Below are positions 7,101-12,210 of a DNA stretch of 12,210 bases, piece by piece. Positions within the stretch are counted from its first letter, which is position 1. Every line of letters starts with the position of its first letter. The DNA is from Spirogloea muscicola (lineage: Eukaryota; Streptophyta; Zygnematophyceae; Spirogloeales; Spirogloeaceae), in the NCBI GenBank assembly GCA_009602725.1, contig WELB01000085.1, positions 573,303 to 585,512 on the forward strand, written 5' to 3'. Position numbers and translations under genes: made by a program. A model generated the notes under the pieces. That model was not told where the DNA came from and ran no database searches. It saw nothing but the letters and a program-made list of their open reading frames with translations.

Positions 7101-10100
7101 TGCACAGCGCCACTAGTGCCGTCCAGAATAGCAGTCGGTATGCTCGCTGTCGCCTGTGGAGCACATAGGTAAGTAACTTCATCAGGATGCGAAGGGCATG
7201 TAGTAAGAGGAGCTCAGAAACGAAAGGCGGAAAACTGAGGCGTTGGTGGCAGCAGGACAGATAAGTGCTGCACTAGCCGAGTGCAGGCAGCAGCCATGCT
7301 AATAATACTGCTGCCTGCAAGGTGCTCATGAAATTCCTGGATGCTGATTATGCTGCAAACGTAGTCTTCCTTGCTCTTGTTTCAGGAAAGCAAAGACTAC
7401 CGTAATGCTTGTCACCACTCTGATGAGTAGTCCTTTCTCATCATTGTTCTGTCATCTACTTAGATTGCAAACCATTTCTGCTAGCGCTGCATATGTACAC
7501 ACTGCCCACCTAATAACCAATGAGCCTTGACAGTGGCCAAGTAGCTACGCAGATCCTTCCTAAAAAACCAACATACTTGACCTTGGAAGAAAAGGTAAAA
7601 TAGCGCACCCTTGCTCGCTGGAGTCCGCGAGCGAACCCTGGAGATAGTTGTCTGCCGTGCCCTGAAAGGAGTCCTGCAGACAGGCTCACAGGAGGAGTGC
7701 TCAGAGCTACATCCTCTGTTCACGGCGCTCACCACAAGCAGGGAACACACTAAGCACAATGTATAGTAAGATCTCCTCCGTTCAGAAATGACAAGCGGCA
7801 CGGTCATGACAGTAGATGTCTGGTGACTCAAGTGCACATCTGTTACCCTCTGGGGCATGTAGTGTGTGTGAGATTGCAGAGAGGCAATCCAGCCACTCAC
7901 GGTGGAGAAGAGCGCCGCGAACTGGCTGTTGGCGAGCTCGTTGAGGTCTGCACAGGAGCCCGAGCAGGTCGCGCCCCCTCCGCCGCTGCCATCGCCAGTC
8001 CCGTTGCTGCTGCTGTTCCCGGAAGGAGGCCCGACCGGCGCCAGTGCTGGTACCGCCGCCGGTGCTGCCGACGCTCGCTTCACCCTGCCATCAATACAAA
8101 AGTTGCCACGTGATCGTGGCACATCTGAGTGTGAAAATATTGGAAGTCGTACTTGTATCATGCAGGTAGAGTTTTCAACATTCTATGTCCACAATGTATG
8201 TCCGTTGGACTGGACTTTAATGCCCTTCTGGACCCTCCAATGCAGACATACATGTGTAAGCTGACGGTACACAGTCAGAATATTCTTCTTGCAGGACTAG
8301 CTTGTGGGGGTGCTTGCAGCTCACTGCCCCACGCACCCAAGCCTGGAGGACGACGGCGGGCCACCGTTGCCTCCGTTGAGCGCCTGGCCACCGGGAGCAG
8401 TGGCAGCGCTTCGCTGCGCAAACAGGGACTTCTCAAACGGCATCTTGATGTTGAGCAGCGCATACTGGACGCCGTCTGTGCCGACCTGGTAATTCACCGG
8501 CACATTGGTCGCAAACTGCGCCGTGCCGGCAAACGCGCCCAGCCGCACCAGCGTTTTCTGCGCAGCAAAACCGCTGCGCCTCAGTTCATCTGTGAGGCAG
8601 ACAGAGGGTCTGACTCACCTTGGCAAAGTCACCTTGGCAGTGCGGTGCACTGCACTGCAGGATCATACAGCCAGAAGGAAAGGAGAGCACCGAAGACAAG
8701 GAGAGAAATTGGATATAAGGTTGAGGGCAGGCGAGGAGGGAGGGGAAGCGAGTCCTGGAGGGAGGGTGGAGTGGGGCTTAGGATATGGTAAAGGTCAAGT
8801 CATGGAACGAGTAATCTTTGTCCAAGAATGCACTAGGATGAGACGAGCGAGAGCCCTCTGATTTGGAAATGTTGTGCACTGTGTGCACTGCATGCACGTA
8901 GACGTCCTCGGAGAGAATGTGCCAATATACAGACTTCCGGCAGCCCAAGATCGCAGGTCAGCGCTTTGAGGACAGTGGGCAAACCCCTACTGTGTGCCAT
9001 CAGATTTGGATCCTCTGTGCAGGTTACAGATGTACGGCTCGGCAATGTTGCATAATCGACGGTCTATGATATGATGATTCAGTATACAATTAAGGTGGTG
9101 AACGAGAAAGGGGGGTGCAAGGGTTGAGGCAAGGGCGGGCACCATGGGCTGCGAAGTGGAGGACGGCGCAGGGCGGACGCCGTCCTTGAGGTTGAGCAGC
9201 GAGGCGGCGAGAGAGGCCACCACCATGATGCCGATCGCGCTGCTGCCCGCCACGATGGCCGCATGCGCGGCCGCCGACTCGCCGTCTGCTCACAGACCCA
9301 CGTGAGGGGAGGAGGGAGGTAGTGAGCGAGACGGAAAGGTCAAGGAGGGTTTAGTCAGAGAGCTGCCGTCATGTTATGCACGGTGAGCGAGGAGGGAGGA
9401 AAGAAAGAGAGGGGAAGGCTCACAGTGCTGGAGCTCGAAGGGGTCCGACGCCTGCGACGCGTGGCCGGCAAAGTCCACTGCGGCGCCCGCAGGAATGGCA
9501 ATGACCGCCTTCTTGCCCTCCGCAACCTCGACATCGATGCCGTATATGCCACCAAAGGTGTGCTGTGTATCCTCCGAGAAGCTGGAGCAAGGCAGGAGGG
9601 AGAGCCACGTTCAGCGGGCAGGCTGGAGAGAGGAGGTCGCCAGTGCTAAAAGGGAGTTAGAGATGGAGAGGATGGAGGGGAAGAGAGAGCGGGGGTCTCT
9701 GCCCTCACCCCACGAGCTTGCCGCCAGAGACGGTGACGCTGCTCGCGTTGAATCCGAGCACGTTCTCGCCGAAGTCGACGGCCAGTGTGCTCCGCAGAGC
9801 CTTGGTGAGCCCCCGGTGCTCCTCAGCAGTCTGCCTGATGACCGGCTTTGGCGAGCTTGTGTCTGCGAGAATAGCCGAAGTGGGAGGACACTGAGGGAGC
9901 TGAGGGAGGAGCGAAGCGGGGAGCAAGCAATGGAGAGGGGGGTGAGGAATGAAGGCTGTGTGTGGAGAGGGAGCCGCTGACCAAAGAGCACGCGTGCGGC
10001 GGTGTCTGGGGGCTGCACGTTGAGGTTGCCTGCAGCATCGATGAAGGAGGCGTTGACAGCAGCTACGCTGATGAGTGCCTGCGCAGCCTTGTCTTTCATG

Positions 10101-12210
10101 GCTGCTGTGGTCACCTGCGCGAGAAAACGAGGAAGGAGAGCCAGCTGAGCGATGAGGAAGATACCATCGGGAGGACGACGGAGTAGAGGAGTGCAGGGCA
10201 AAGTGAAGTGAGGGGAAAGTGAGTGGGAGGAGGCAGAAAGGCATGAGGAGAGGCAGAAAGGCAAAGAGGGGAATAAGGGGGGAGAGAGGGAGAAGGGGAG
10301 CAGAAAGGCACAGAGGGGGGAGTGTGGNAGCAGCGGCAGGACGTGGGCGGCACTTAGTGAGTGACAGAGTTGACGAGAAGAAGAGAGAGATGGAGAGATG
10401 GAGAGAGGGTGTGGGGAGGGAGGGAGGGAGGGAGGGAGGGAGAGAGACAGAGAAAGAGGGAGGGAGGGAGATGAGAGGAGGAGACAGCATTGCTCACAAT
10501 AACACGGTAGCGGACCGAGCTGGCCGCCGCAGGACTGCAAGCCACGGTCGCATCCGGAGCCAGGCTCTGCAGCGTCGCGCCGACCAGCGCGAGCACCGAT
10601 GGCGGCACGAGGCCAATGTCGTCCTTGTTGAAGCACAGCGAGAACGAGAGCGGCGCACTGCTGACGGCCGCAGCACCGGGCAGTGGCCAGTATGAGAGAT
10701 TGCCACTGTGACCTTCAAAGCCGCTGATGTATGTGGTGCCAGCTCCGAGCGGCGCGAGGTACGCCACCGGCGCCATCGTATCTGCATAAACGGAGTTGAT
10801 AGGAGAGAGAGAGAGTGAAGGAGAGGGAGGAGGGAGAGGGAGGATGGCGTAACAGAGAGGGTAGATGAGGCTACTGCAACTAGTGCGACGGTGCAGCAAG
10901 CCGAAAGTAGCGCAGTGAAGTGAGGAGAGAGGGAGAGCAGAAGCAGCGCCAGACAGGTGGCGCAGCGCTGGAGTAGAGGGGACGCGTGATAAGGAGTCCA
11001 GGAGGAAGGAGGGAGTTGGAGAGAGGGAGTTGAGGAGGGGAAGGTGGAGAAAGGTGCCGCGTGCGCACCGACGGTCCAGGCTGCGAGCTGCTGCGAGATG
11101 GGCCGCCTGCGCGCGTCGACGACGCGCAGCGTGAAGGCGTGTCGGCCTTGGCCCAGTCCCTCGTACGTCACGCTGCTCGTTGTCCCGGGTGGGCCCGGCT
11201 TGCCGCACGTCGCAAAGGGGGACCCATCGATCTGCTCCATGGCGAGGAGAGAGGACAGCGTTGAAGAGGTTCACACGTCAGGAGCAAGGGACCCATGCAG
11301 GATCGTCCTTCAGGTGAAGGAAGAGGGAGAGAGGACGAGGGTGAGCAAGCAAGGAAGAGGAGGGAAGGAGGAGGGAGGCCGAGGAGGAGGAGGGAGGGGG
11401 CTTGCCTGGCAGAGGAAGGAGCAGCTCGGCACACACCACCTGCTGGCGTTGTCGCCGACGAGCTCCCAGGCGACGCCCACGGTCGTGCGGTTGGTATAGC
11501 CGGCGCTGTTGGCGGTCGTGGTCACGCGGACGATGCCCGGCATGCTGGGCGTGGTCGTCGGCGGGACGGGCATCCCAGAGCTTGGCACCCGGGCCGCAGG
11601 GGCTTGCGACTTCACATGGTTGCTGGAAGGAGAGGGCGAGGAGGGAGCAAGGGGCCTGCCTGAAGGAGAGGGCGAGGAGGGGGGTATGGGGCTTCCTTGA
11701 GGGGCGATGGAAGGAGGGGTGAAGCGGATGGAGGGTGGACCGGGGCTGACCGTAGGAGAGAGTGTGGAGGGAGGAGAGGGGCTGGCCGGAGCAGCTGCGA
11801 GCAAGGAGGGAGGAGATGGAGAGGAAGGCGGGACAGGGCTGGTGGGGGTGTGTAGTGGGGAGGGAGGGGAAACGGATGAAGGTGGGGAGGGCCTCGCCGG
11901 TGATGAGGGAGGAGAGGGGGAAGCGGAAGGTACTGGGCTAGCTGGGGTGGACAGCCGGGAGGGAGGATGGAGGGCGGGGCTGGCTGGGGGAGAGAACGGA
12001 GAGGGAGGAGCAAGAGAGGAGGGAGGGACGGGGCTTGCTGTAGGCACGAGGAGGTGGGGAGGAGTTGGGGAGGATGGAGGAACGATGCTGCCTGGGGGTG
12101 TAGTCGGATGGCGAGAAGCTGGAGGGATGGGACTGGCTGGGGAGGAGGGAGGAGTGTTGGAGGAGGGGGACATTGGGCTGGCCAGAGGGGAGAGGGGAGC
12201 AGGAGAAGAG
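3799..12210 (-). CDS. Ser/Pro-rich, Ig-like repeat, TRP/FLC-like polytopic membrane protein (5' partial, ~19 exons)
   Basis: Exons in transcript order: 12210-11433, 11234-11069, 10781-10498, 10114-9982, 9862-9709, 9581-9424, 9285-9143, 8654-8619, 8557-8337, 8084-7901, 7637-7582, 7234-6954, 6764-6664, 6484-6428, 6379-5935, 5693-5374, 5010-4800, 4640-4478, 4117-3799; about 4.2 kb coding, with matching phases. Order of parts: SP-rich stalk; three Ig-like modules (WCQIDGSPFATC, HAFTLRVVD, DTMAPVAY, FIDAAGNLNVQPPDTA, DTSSPKPVI, IPAGAAVDFAGHASQAS); helix HAAIVAGSSAIGIMVVASL; a QFATNVPVNYQVGTDGVQYA segment; a loop with two NxS/T sequons; several helices; FLVRYGLCFEDFKG; more helices; a Ser-rich tail. 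From memory of PF06011, QF...NY and RYG-x-x-FED are its hallmarks. Likely a surface channel or transporter-like protein; ion conduction is not demonstrated. The start lies beyond the window. Confidence 0.8.
4118..4477 (-). other. Gene 2 intron between last two exons (360 nt)
   Basis: The donor is TACTT|GTGAGA and the acceptor CTCTCTCTGCTGCGCAG. No other element is recognised inside. Confidence 0.75.
4478..4640 (-). CDS. Gene 2 exon: two membrane helices near the C-terminus
   Basis: Reads DFLVELYGRVCSLGTAVCG, then VYLLDSSLSN and GWAMLFFQLSALLVQIAY. The end is firm. The start is ambiguous: an acceptor CCACAG at 4641 pairs with a T|GTGGAG donor at 4800 (joins IQL-C-DFL), while an acceptor GCCAG at 4657 would need an earlier donor CAA|GTCTCA around 4822. 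I prefer the first because it keeps a continuous hydrophobic segment. Confidence 0.65.
4800..5010 (-). CDS. Gene 2 exon: two membrane helices after the cytosolic insert
   Basis: The acceptor is TTTTGGCAG, phase 0. Reads AWMGIVLGGFPNSSSS, then QMFIIVAINVFDTTLLAVL and LIYNYSMLMYYLAVEQVSTT. Two hydrophobic helices flank a short basic loop (KVRLRQ). In TRP/FLC-like proteins this lies after the RYG-x-x-FED region, consistent with the order here. Confidence 0.75.
5011..5373 (-). other. Gene 2 intron (363 nt)
   Basis: The donor is CAAG|GTGAGA and the acceptor CGTTTTGGCAG. It separates LVSK from AWMG in phase 0. Nothing else is recognised inside. Confidence 0.8.
5374..5693 (-). CDS. Gene 2 exon: Ser/Arg-rich cytosolic insert and start of next helix
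   Basis: It joins the previous exon through a split Gly codon (SPG then PVLEPISEELPSRLPSG). The insert is basic and Ser-rich (SRQPSFRRTQSAPRVSRL) and then forms an amphipathic stretch, LTKAELLSLARRASAAEEA. It ends RMMLVTALRNMYFTIDLVSK at a GTGAGA donor. RTQSAP resembles a 14-3-3 or basophilic-kinase site. Confidence 0.78.
5935..6379 (-). CDS. Gene 2 exon: RYG-x-x-FED block and acidic linker
   Basis: Begins AVKFVVMDKQPLPGLQRRLL (start 6379; CAG at 6386 would add two residues). It contains HNEDFLVRYGLCFEDFKGAK, the segment that best supports relationship to the TRP/FLC family. An acidic run (GDDEDHSDAASKEEGSTDGD) follows, then an Ala/Ser/Pro-rich linker ending SISSSGSPG at donor CCAG|GTGCCT. 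The family normally goes from FED-x almost directly to the next helix, so this is an insertion. Confidence 0.75.
6428..6575 (-). CDS. Gene 2 short exon of uncertain frame
   Basis: The next exon must start in phase 0, and the strong donor TCG|GTAAGC at 6427 is phase 0 only in the frame reading LVGLPQIMQVVHNWISRTS. That frame has an upstream TAA, so the exon probably starts at 6484 (acceptor CTTCTCAAG). A second frame over 6575-6480 reads CGSPTLLKECPLHKYLEIG and is also protein-like, but its only usable exit is a weak TTG|GTTTGC donor. A one-base sequence error joining the two frames is another possibility. Confidence 0.4.
6664..6764 (-). CDS. Gene 2 exon: long hydrophobic helix
   Basis: A split Gly codon at the start joins IGIRG to GTTEG. 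It then reads IAIATAVLVIDVLVLMFFLY and LVIIFLMR, a helix long enough for one membrane pass or a re-entrant pair. The donor is CGG|GTGTGT. Confidence 0.75.
6954..7234 (-). CDS. Gene 2 exon: three membrane helices
   Basis: The acceptor is AACGCCTCAG at 7235; the first base completes Ser. Reads FPPFVSELLLLHALRILMKL, then LTYVLHRRQRAYR, LLFWTALVALCMGSVQL, FPRLEIFAFVIWIQGS and TIAAAIGIRG. The HRRQRAYR run between helices marks a cytosolic loop by the positive-inside rule. The donor is CGAG|GTCCTA. Confidence 0.78.
7282..7319. repeat. Perfect 12-bp inverted repeat (hairpin) in intron
   Basis: TGCAGGCAGCAG at 7282-7293 and CTGCTGCCTGCA at 7308-7319 are exact reverse complements around a 14-nt loop. 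It is the longest perfect stem I found in the window. Flanking bases show no clear target-site duplication. Confidence 0.9.
7361..7400. repeat. 8-bp inverted repeat beside the 12-bp hairpin
   Basis: GTAGTCTT at 7361-7368 pairs with AAGACTAC at 7393-7400, and the interior is partly complementary (CCTTGC against GCAAAG-like bases). It lies 41 nt from the 12-bp hairpin in the same intron. Confidence 0.65.
7582..7637 (-). CDS. Gene 2 small exon (56 nt)
   Basis: The acceptor is TATCTCCAG and the donor CCAAG|GTCAAG. It reads GSLADSSEQGCAILPFLP plus two bases. Its phase 0 start and phase 2 end exactly bridge the neighbouring exons (FST before, SFPPFVSELL after), which otherwise cannot be joined. 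Prediction rests on phase and splice sites only. Confidence 0.6.
7901..8084 (-). CDS. Gene 2 exon: Ala/Pro/Gly/Ser loop with sequons
   Basis: Acceptor TGATGGCAG, donor ACC|GTGAGT (perfect consensus). Reads VKRASAAPAAVPALAPVG, then GNSSSNGTGDGSGGGG, CSGSC and ADLNELANSQFAALFST. NSS and NGT are N-glycosylation sequons and CSGSC could form a disulfide, so this loop is probably outside the cell or in the lumen. Confidence 0.75.
8337..8557 (-). CDS. Gene 2 exon: QF...NY segment of TRP/FLC-like core
   Basis: The acceptor is TTTTGCTGCGCAG and the donor CTTGG|GTGCGT. Reads KTLVRLGAFAGTAQFATNVP, VNYQVGTDGVQYALLNIKMP and FEKSLF, then a Gly/Ser/Pro linker. The pattern Q-F-x-A...NY...(W/Y)-x-L resembles the region between the first two helices of FLC-type proteins (recalled pattern, not a search result). 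Confidence 0.75.
8619..8654 (-). CDS. Gene 2 putative 36-nt microexon
   Basis: It lies between acceptor GATCCTGCAG and the perfect donor AAG|GTGAGT. It encodes CSAPHCQGDFAK, phase 0 on both sides, and the neighbours are also phase 0, so its inclusion does not change the frame. The following intron would be only 61 nt (8618-8558). Confidence 0.45.
8655..9142 (-). other. Gene 2 intron (488 nt)
   Basis: Assigned as intron between CCATG|GTGCCC and CCTGCAG. Around 8690-8790 the sense strand is C/T-rich; near 8876-8897 GTGCAC/TGCAC words recur. Open frames inside show no family resemblance. An unrecognised extra exon cannot be excluded. Confidence 0.55.
9143..9285 (-). CDS. Gene 2 exon: first transmembrane helix
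   Basis: A split Tyr codon joins ELQHY to GESAAAHAAIVAGSSAIGIM, then VVASLAASLLNLKDGVR. The Ala/Val/Gly/Ser-rich helix follows directly on the last Ig-like module. The donor ATG|GTGCCC is the most plausible exit; the exon end is less certain than its start. Confidence 0.72.
9424..9581 (-). CDS. Gene 2 exon: C-terminal half of the third Ig-like module
   Basis: Reads FSEDTQHTFGGIYGIDVEVA, then IAIPAGAAVDFAGHASQAS and DPFELQH. The IPAGAA-x-D-x-AGH pattern is that of bacterial-type Ig-like repeats (P-A-G-A-A-x-D-x-A-G-N). Acceptor TTGCTCCAG, donor CACT|GTGAGC. Confidence 0.85.
9709..9862 (-). CDS. Gene 2 exon: N-terminal half of the third Ig-like module
   Basis: A split Asp codon gives DTSSPKPVIRQTAEEH, then STLAVDFGENVLGFNASSVT and VSGGKLVG. 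This corresponds to the D-T-x-x-P...V...F...V...F start of an Ig-like repeat. NAS is a sequon. The donor is GTGGG|GTGAGG. Confidence 0.87.
9982..10114 (-). CDS. Gene 2 exon: C-terminal half of the second Ig-like module
   Basis: The acceptor is TTTTCTCGCGCAG. Reads VTTAAMKDKAAQALISVAAV, then NASFIDAAGNLNVQPPDTAA and RVLFG/D. DAAGN is the classic Ig-like repeat turn. NAS is a sequon. The donor is TTTG|GTCAGC. Confidence 0.87.
10115..10497 (-). other. Gene 2 intron, polypyrimidine on sense strand (383 nt)
   Basis: The donor is ATT|GTGAGC and the acceptor TCGCGCAG. Almost the whole intron is C/T on the sense strand (G/A on plus). It contains the N at 10327, the GGGA tract at 10413-10440, and three copies of GCAGAAAGGCA at 10233-10243, 10253-10263 and 10300-10310. 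Confidence 0.8.
10413..10440 (+). repeat. Seven-run GGGA tract, G-quadruplex motif
   Basis: GGGG followed by six AGGG units on the plus strand, with a second three-run GGGA cluster at 10458-10468. Four or more G3 runs separated by single A is a textbook G4 motif; the mirror-symmetric purine tract could also form H-DNA. Confidence 0.95.
10498..10781 (-). CDS. Gene 2 exon: N-terminal half of the second Ig-like module
   Basis: A split Asp codon gives DTMAPVAYLAPLGAGTTYIS, then GHSGNLSYWPLPGAAAVSS, SFSLCFNKDDIGLVPPSVLA and SSVRYRVIV. NLS is a sequon. Acceptor GTTTATGCAG, donor ATT|GTGAGC in phase 0. Confidence 0.87.
11069..11234 (-). CDS. Gene 2 exon: second half of the first Ig-like module
   Basis: Reads QIDGSPFATCGKPGPPGTT, then SVTYEGLGQGRHAFTLRVVD, AARRRPISQQ-like residues and LAAWTV. 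Together with the WC at the end of the previous exon it rebuilds W-C-x-(I/L)-D-G-x-P-x-x-x-C followed by Y-x-G-L-x-x-G-x-H-x-F, a known Ig-like fold signature with a likely disulfide. Acceptor CATGGAG, donor GTCG|GTGCGC. Confidence 0.82.
11433..12210 (-). CDS. Gene 2 first visible exon: Ser/Pro-rich stalk and start of the Ig-like module
   Basis: The frame is open to the window edge. From 12210 to about 11625 it encodes a Ser/Pro-rich region with repeated A/T-S-P-(V/I)-P-P-S-S units, typical of hydroxyproline-rich wall glycoproteins. Then PGIVRVTTTANSAGYTNRTT and VGVAWELVGDNASRWC begin an Ig-like module (sequons NRT and NAS). Repeat units differ mainly at synonymous third positions, which favours real coding. 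An acceptor CTCTCCTTCCAG at about 11626 means the SP-rich part could instead be a pyrimidine-rich intron. The donor TGT|GTGCCG is chosen because it restores WCQIDG. Confidence 0.65.

Larger units (their letters stand above)
7235..7581 (-). other. Gene 2 intron with two inverted repeats (347 nt)
   Basis: The donor is CCAAG|GTCAAG and the acceptor CGCCTCAG. It is A+T-richer than the exons and holds the inverted repeats at 7282-7319 and 7361-7400. No coding potential is seen. Confidence 0.65.

Noticed and set aside
7481-8161. 226-codon minus-strand frame taken as a single gene
   Set aside because: Only 8084-7901 of it is protein-like. It then crosses a perfect GTGAGT donor and continues into intron sequence, and it cannot join the downstream helices without splicing.
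8153-8791. 212-codon plus-strand frame
   Set aside because: Antisense to two gene 2 exons with clear splice sites and TRP/FLC-like motifs; Arg/Gly-rich end reflects the purine tract on this strand.
9611-10636. Long minus-strand frame (341 codons, one unknown residue)
   Set aside because: It runs through two real exons and C/T-rich introns that lack stop codons by composition; phase and Ig-like motifs show the true exons are 10114-9982 and 9862-9709 in a different combination of frames.
11310-12013. Alternative Pro/Leu-rich frames over the SP-rich region
   Set aside because: C/T-rich DNA lacks stops in all frames; only the chosen frame shows repeated S-P-V-P-P-S-S units and continues into the Ig-like module.
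1-12210. CRISPR array, bacterial operon, prophage, transposase, tRNA or rRNA
   Set aside because: No spaced repeats, ribosome-binding-site-led gene strings, transposase-like frames or recognisable RNA gene sequences were seen; the short repeats are tandem or inverted intronic ones.

Overview
The window reads as nuclear DNA of a eukaryote with spliced genes, most likely a GC-rich green alga (a trebouxiophyte-like chlorophyte is my best guess). The reasons are two intron-rich genes whose exons join in phase, C+T-rich introns, an S/P-rich hydroxyproline-type wall-protein stretch, and an Ig-like plus TRP/FLC-like membrane protein architecture that I associate with such algae. The species assignment is inference. 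There is no sign of bacterial operons, rRNA, tRNA, CRISPR or an intact transposon.

Layout. Two convergent genes fill the window. Gene 1 (plus strand, 1-2677, 5' end cut off by the window) encodes the C-terminal catalytic half of a Xaa-Pro aminopeptidase (aminopeptidase P, M24B). It is split into seven exons that sum to 371 in-frame codons including the stop. All metal ligands are present, and one intron is of the GC-AG type. Positions 2678-3798 are a gene-free spacer of about 1.1 kb between the two stop codons.

Gene 2 (minus strand, 12210 down to 3799, 5' end cut off by the window) is one large gene that I resolve into about 19 exons, roughly 1,400 codons. From N to C it encodes a Ser/Pro-rich stalk, about three Ig-like modules with N-glycosylation sequons, a first membrane helix, a second helix with a glycosylatable Gly/Ser-rich loop, and a polytopic membrane core. 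The core contains an RYG-x-x-FED block like that of the TRP/FLC family (Pfam PF06011 type) and a long acidic/Ser-rich insert. The protein ends in a Ser-rich cytosolic tail with a 14-3-3-like motif. Nearly every junction was checked for reading phase. The least certain parts are a microexon near 8619-8654, the segment 6428-6575 and the junction at 4640-4800.

Structure not explained by coding. Introns near both window edges are strongly pyrimidine-rich on the transcribed gene's own sense strand, so the two convergent genes show opposite strand skew. One gene 2 intron carries a seven-run GGGA tract (G-quadruplex motif) next to the window's only ambiguous base. A perfect 22-nt tandem duplication and several short perfect hairpins lie in introns. 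Both genes look GC-rich at their 5' ends and more AT-rich toward their shared 3' side.

The two genes show no obvious functional link. One is a cytosolic or organellar peptidase, the other a surface membrane protein; only their 3' ends face each other. I see no clear-cut new defence or mobile system. The most distinctive object is the wall-protein/Ig/TRP-like fusion of gene 2.
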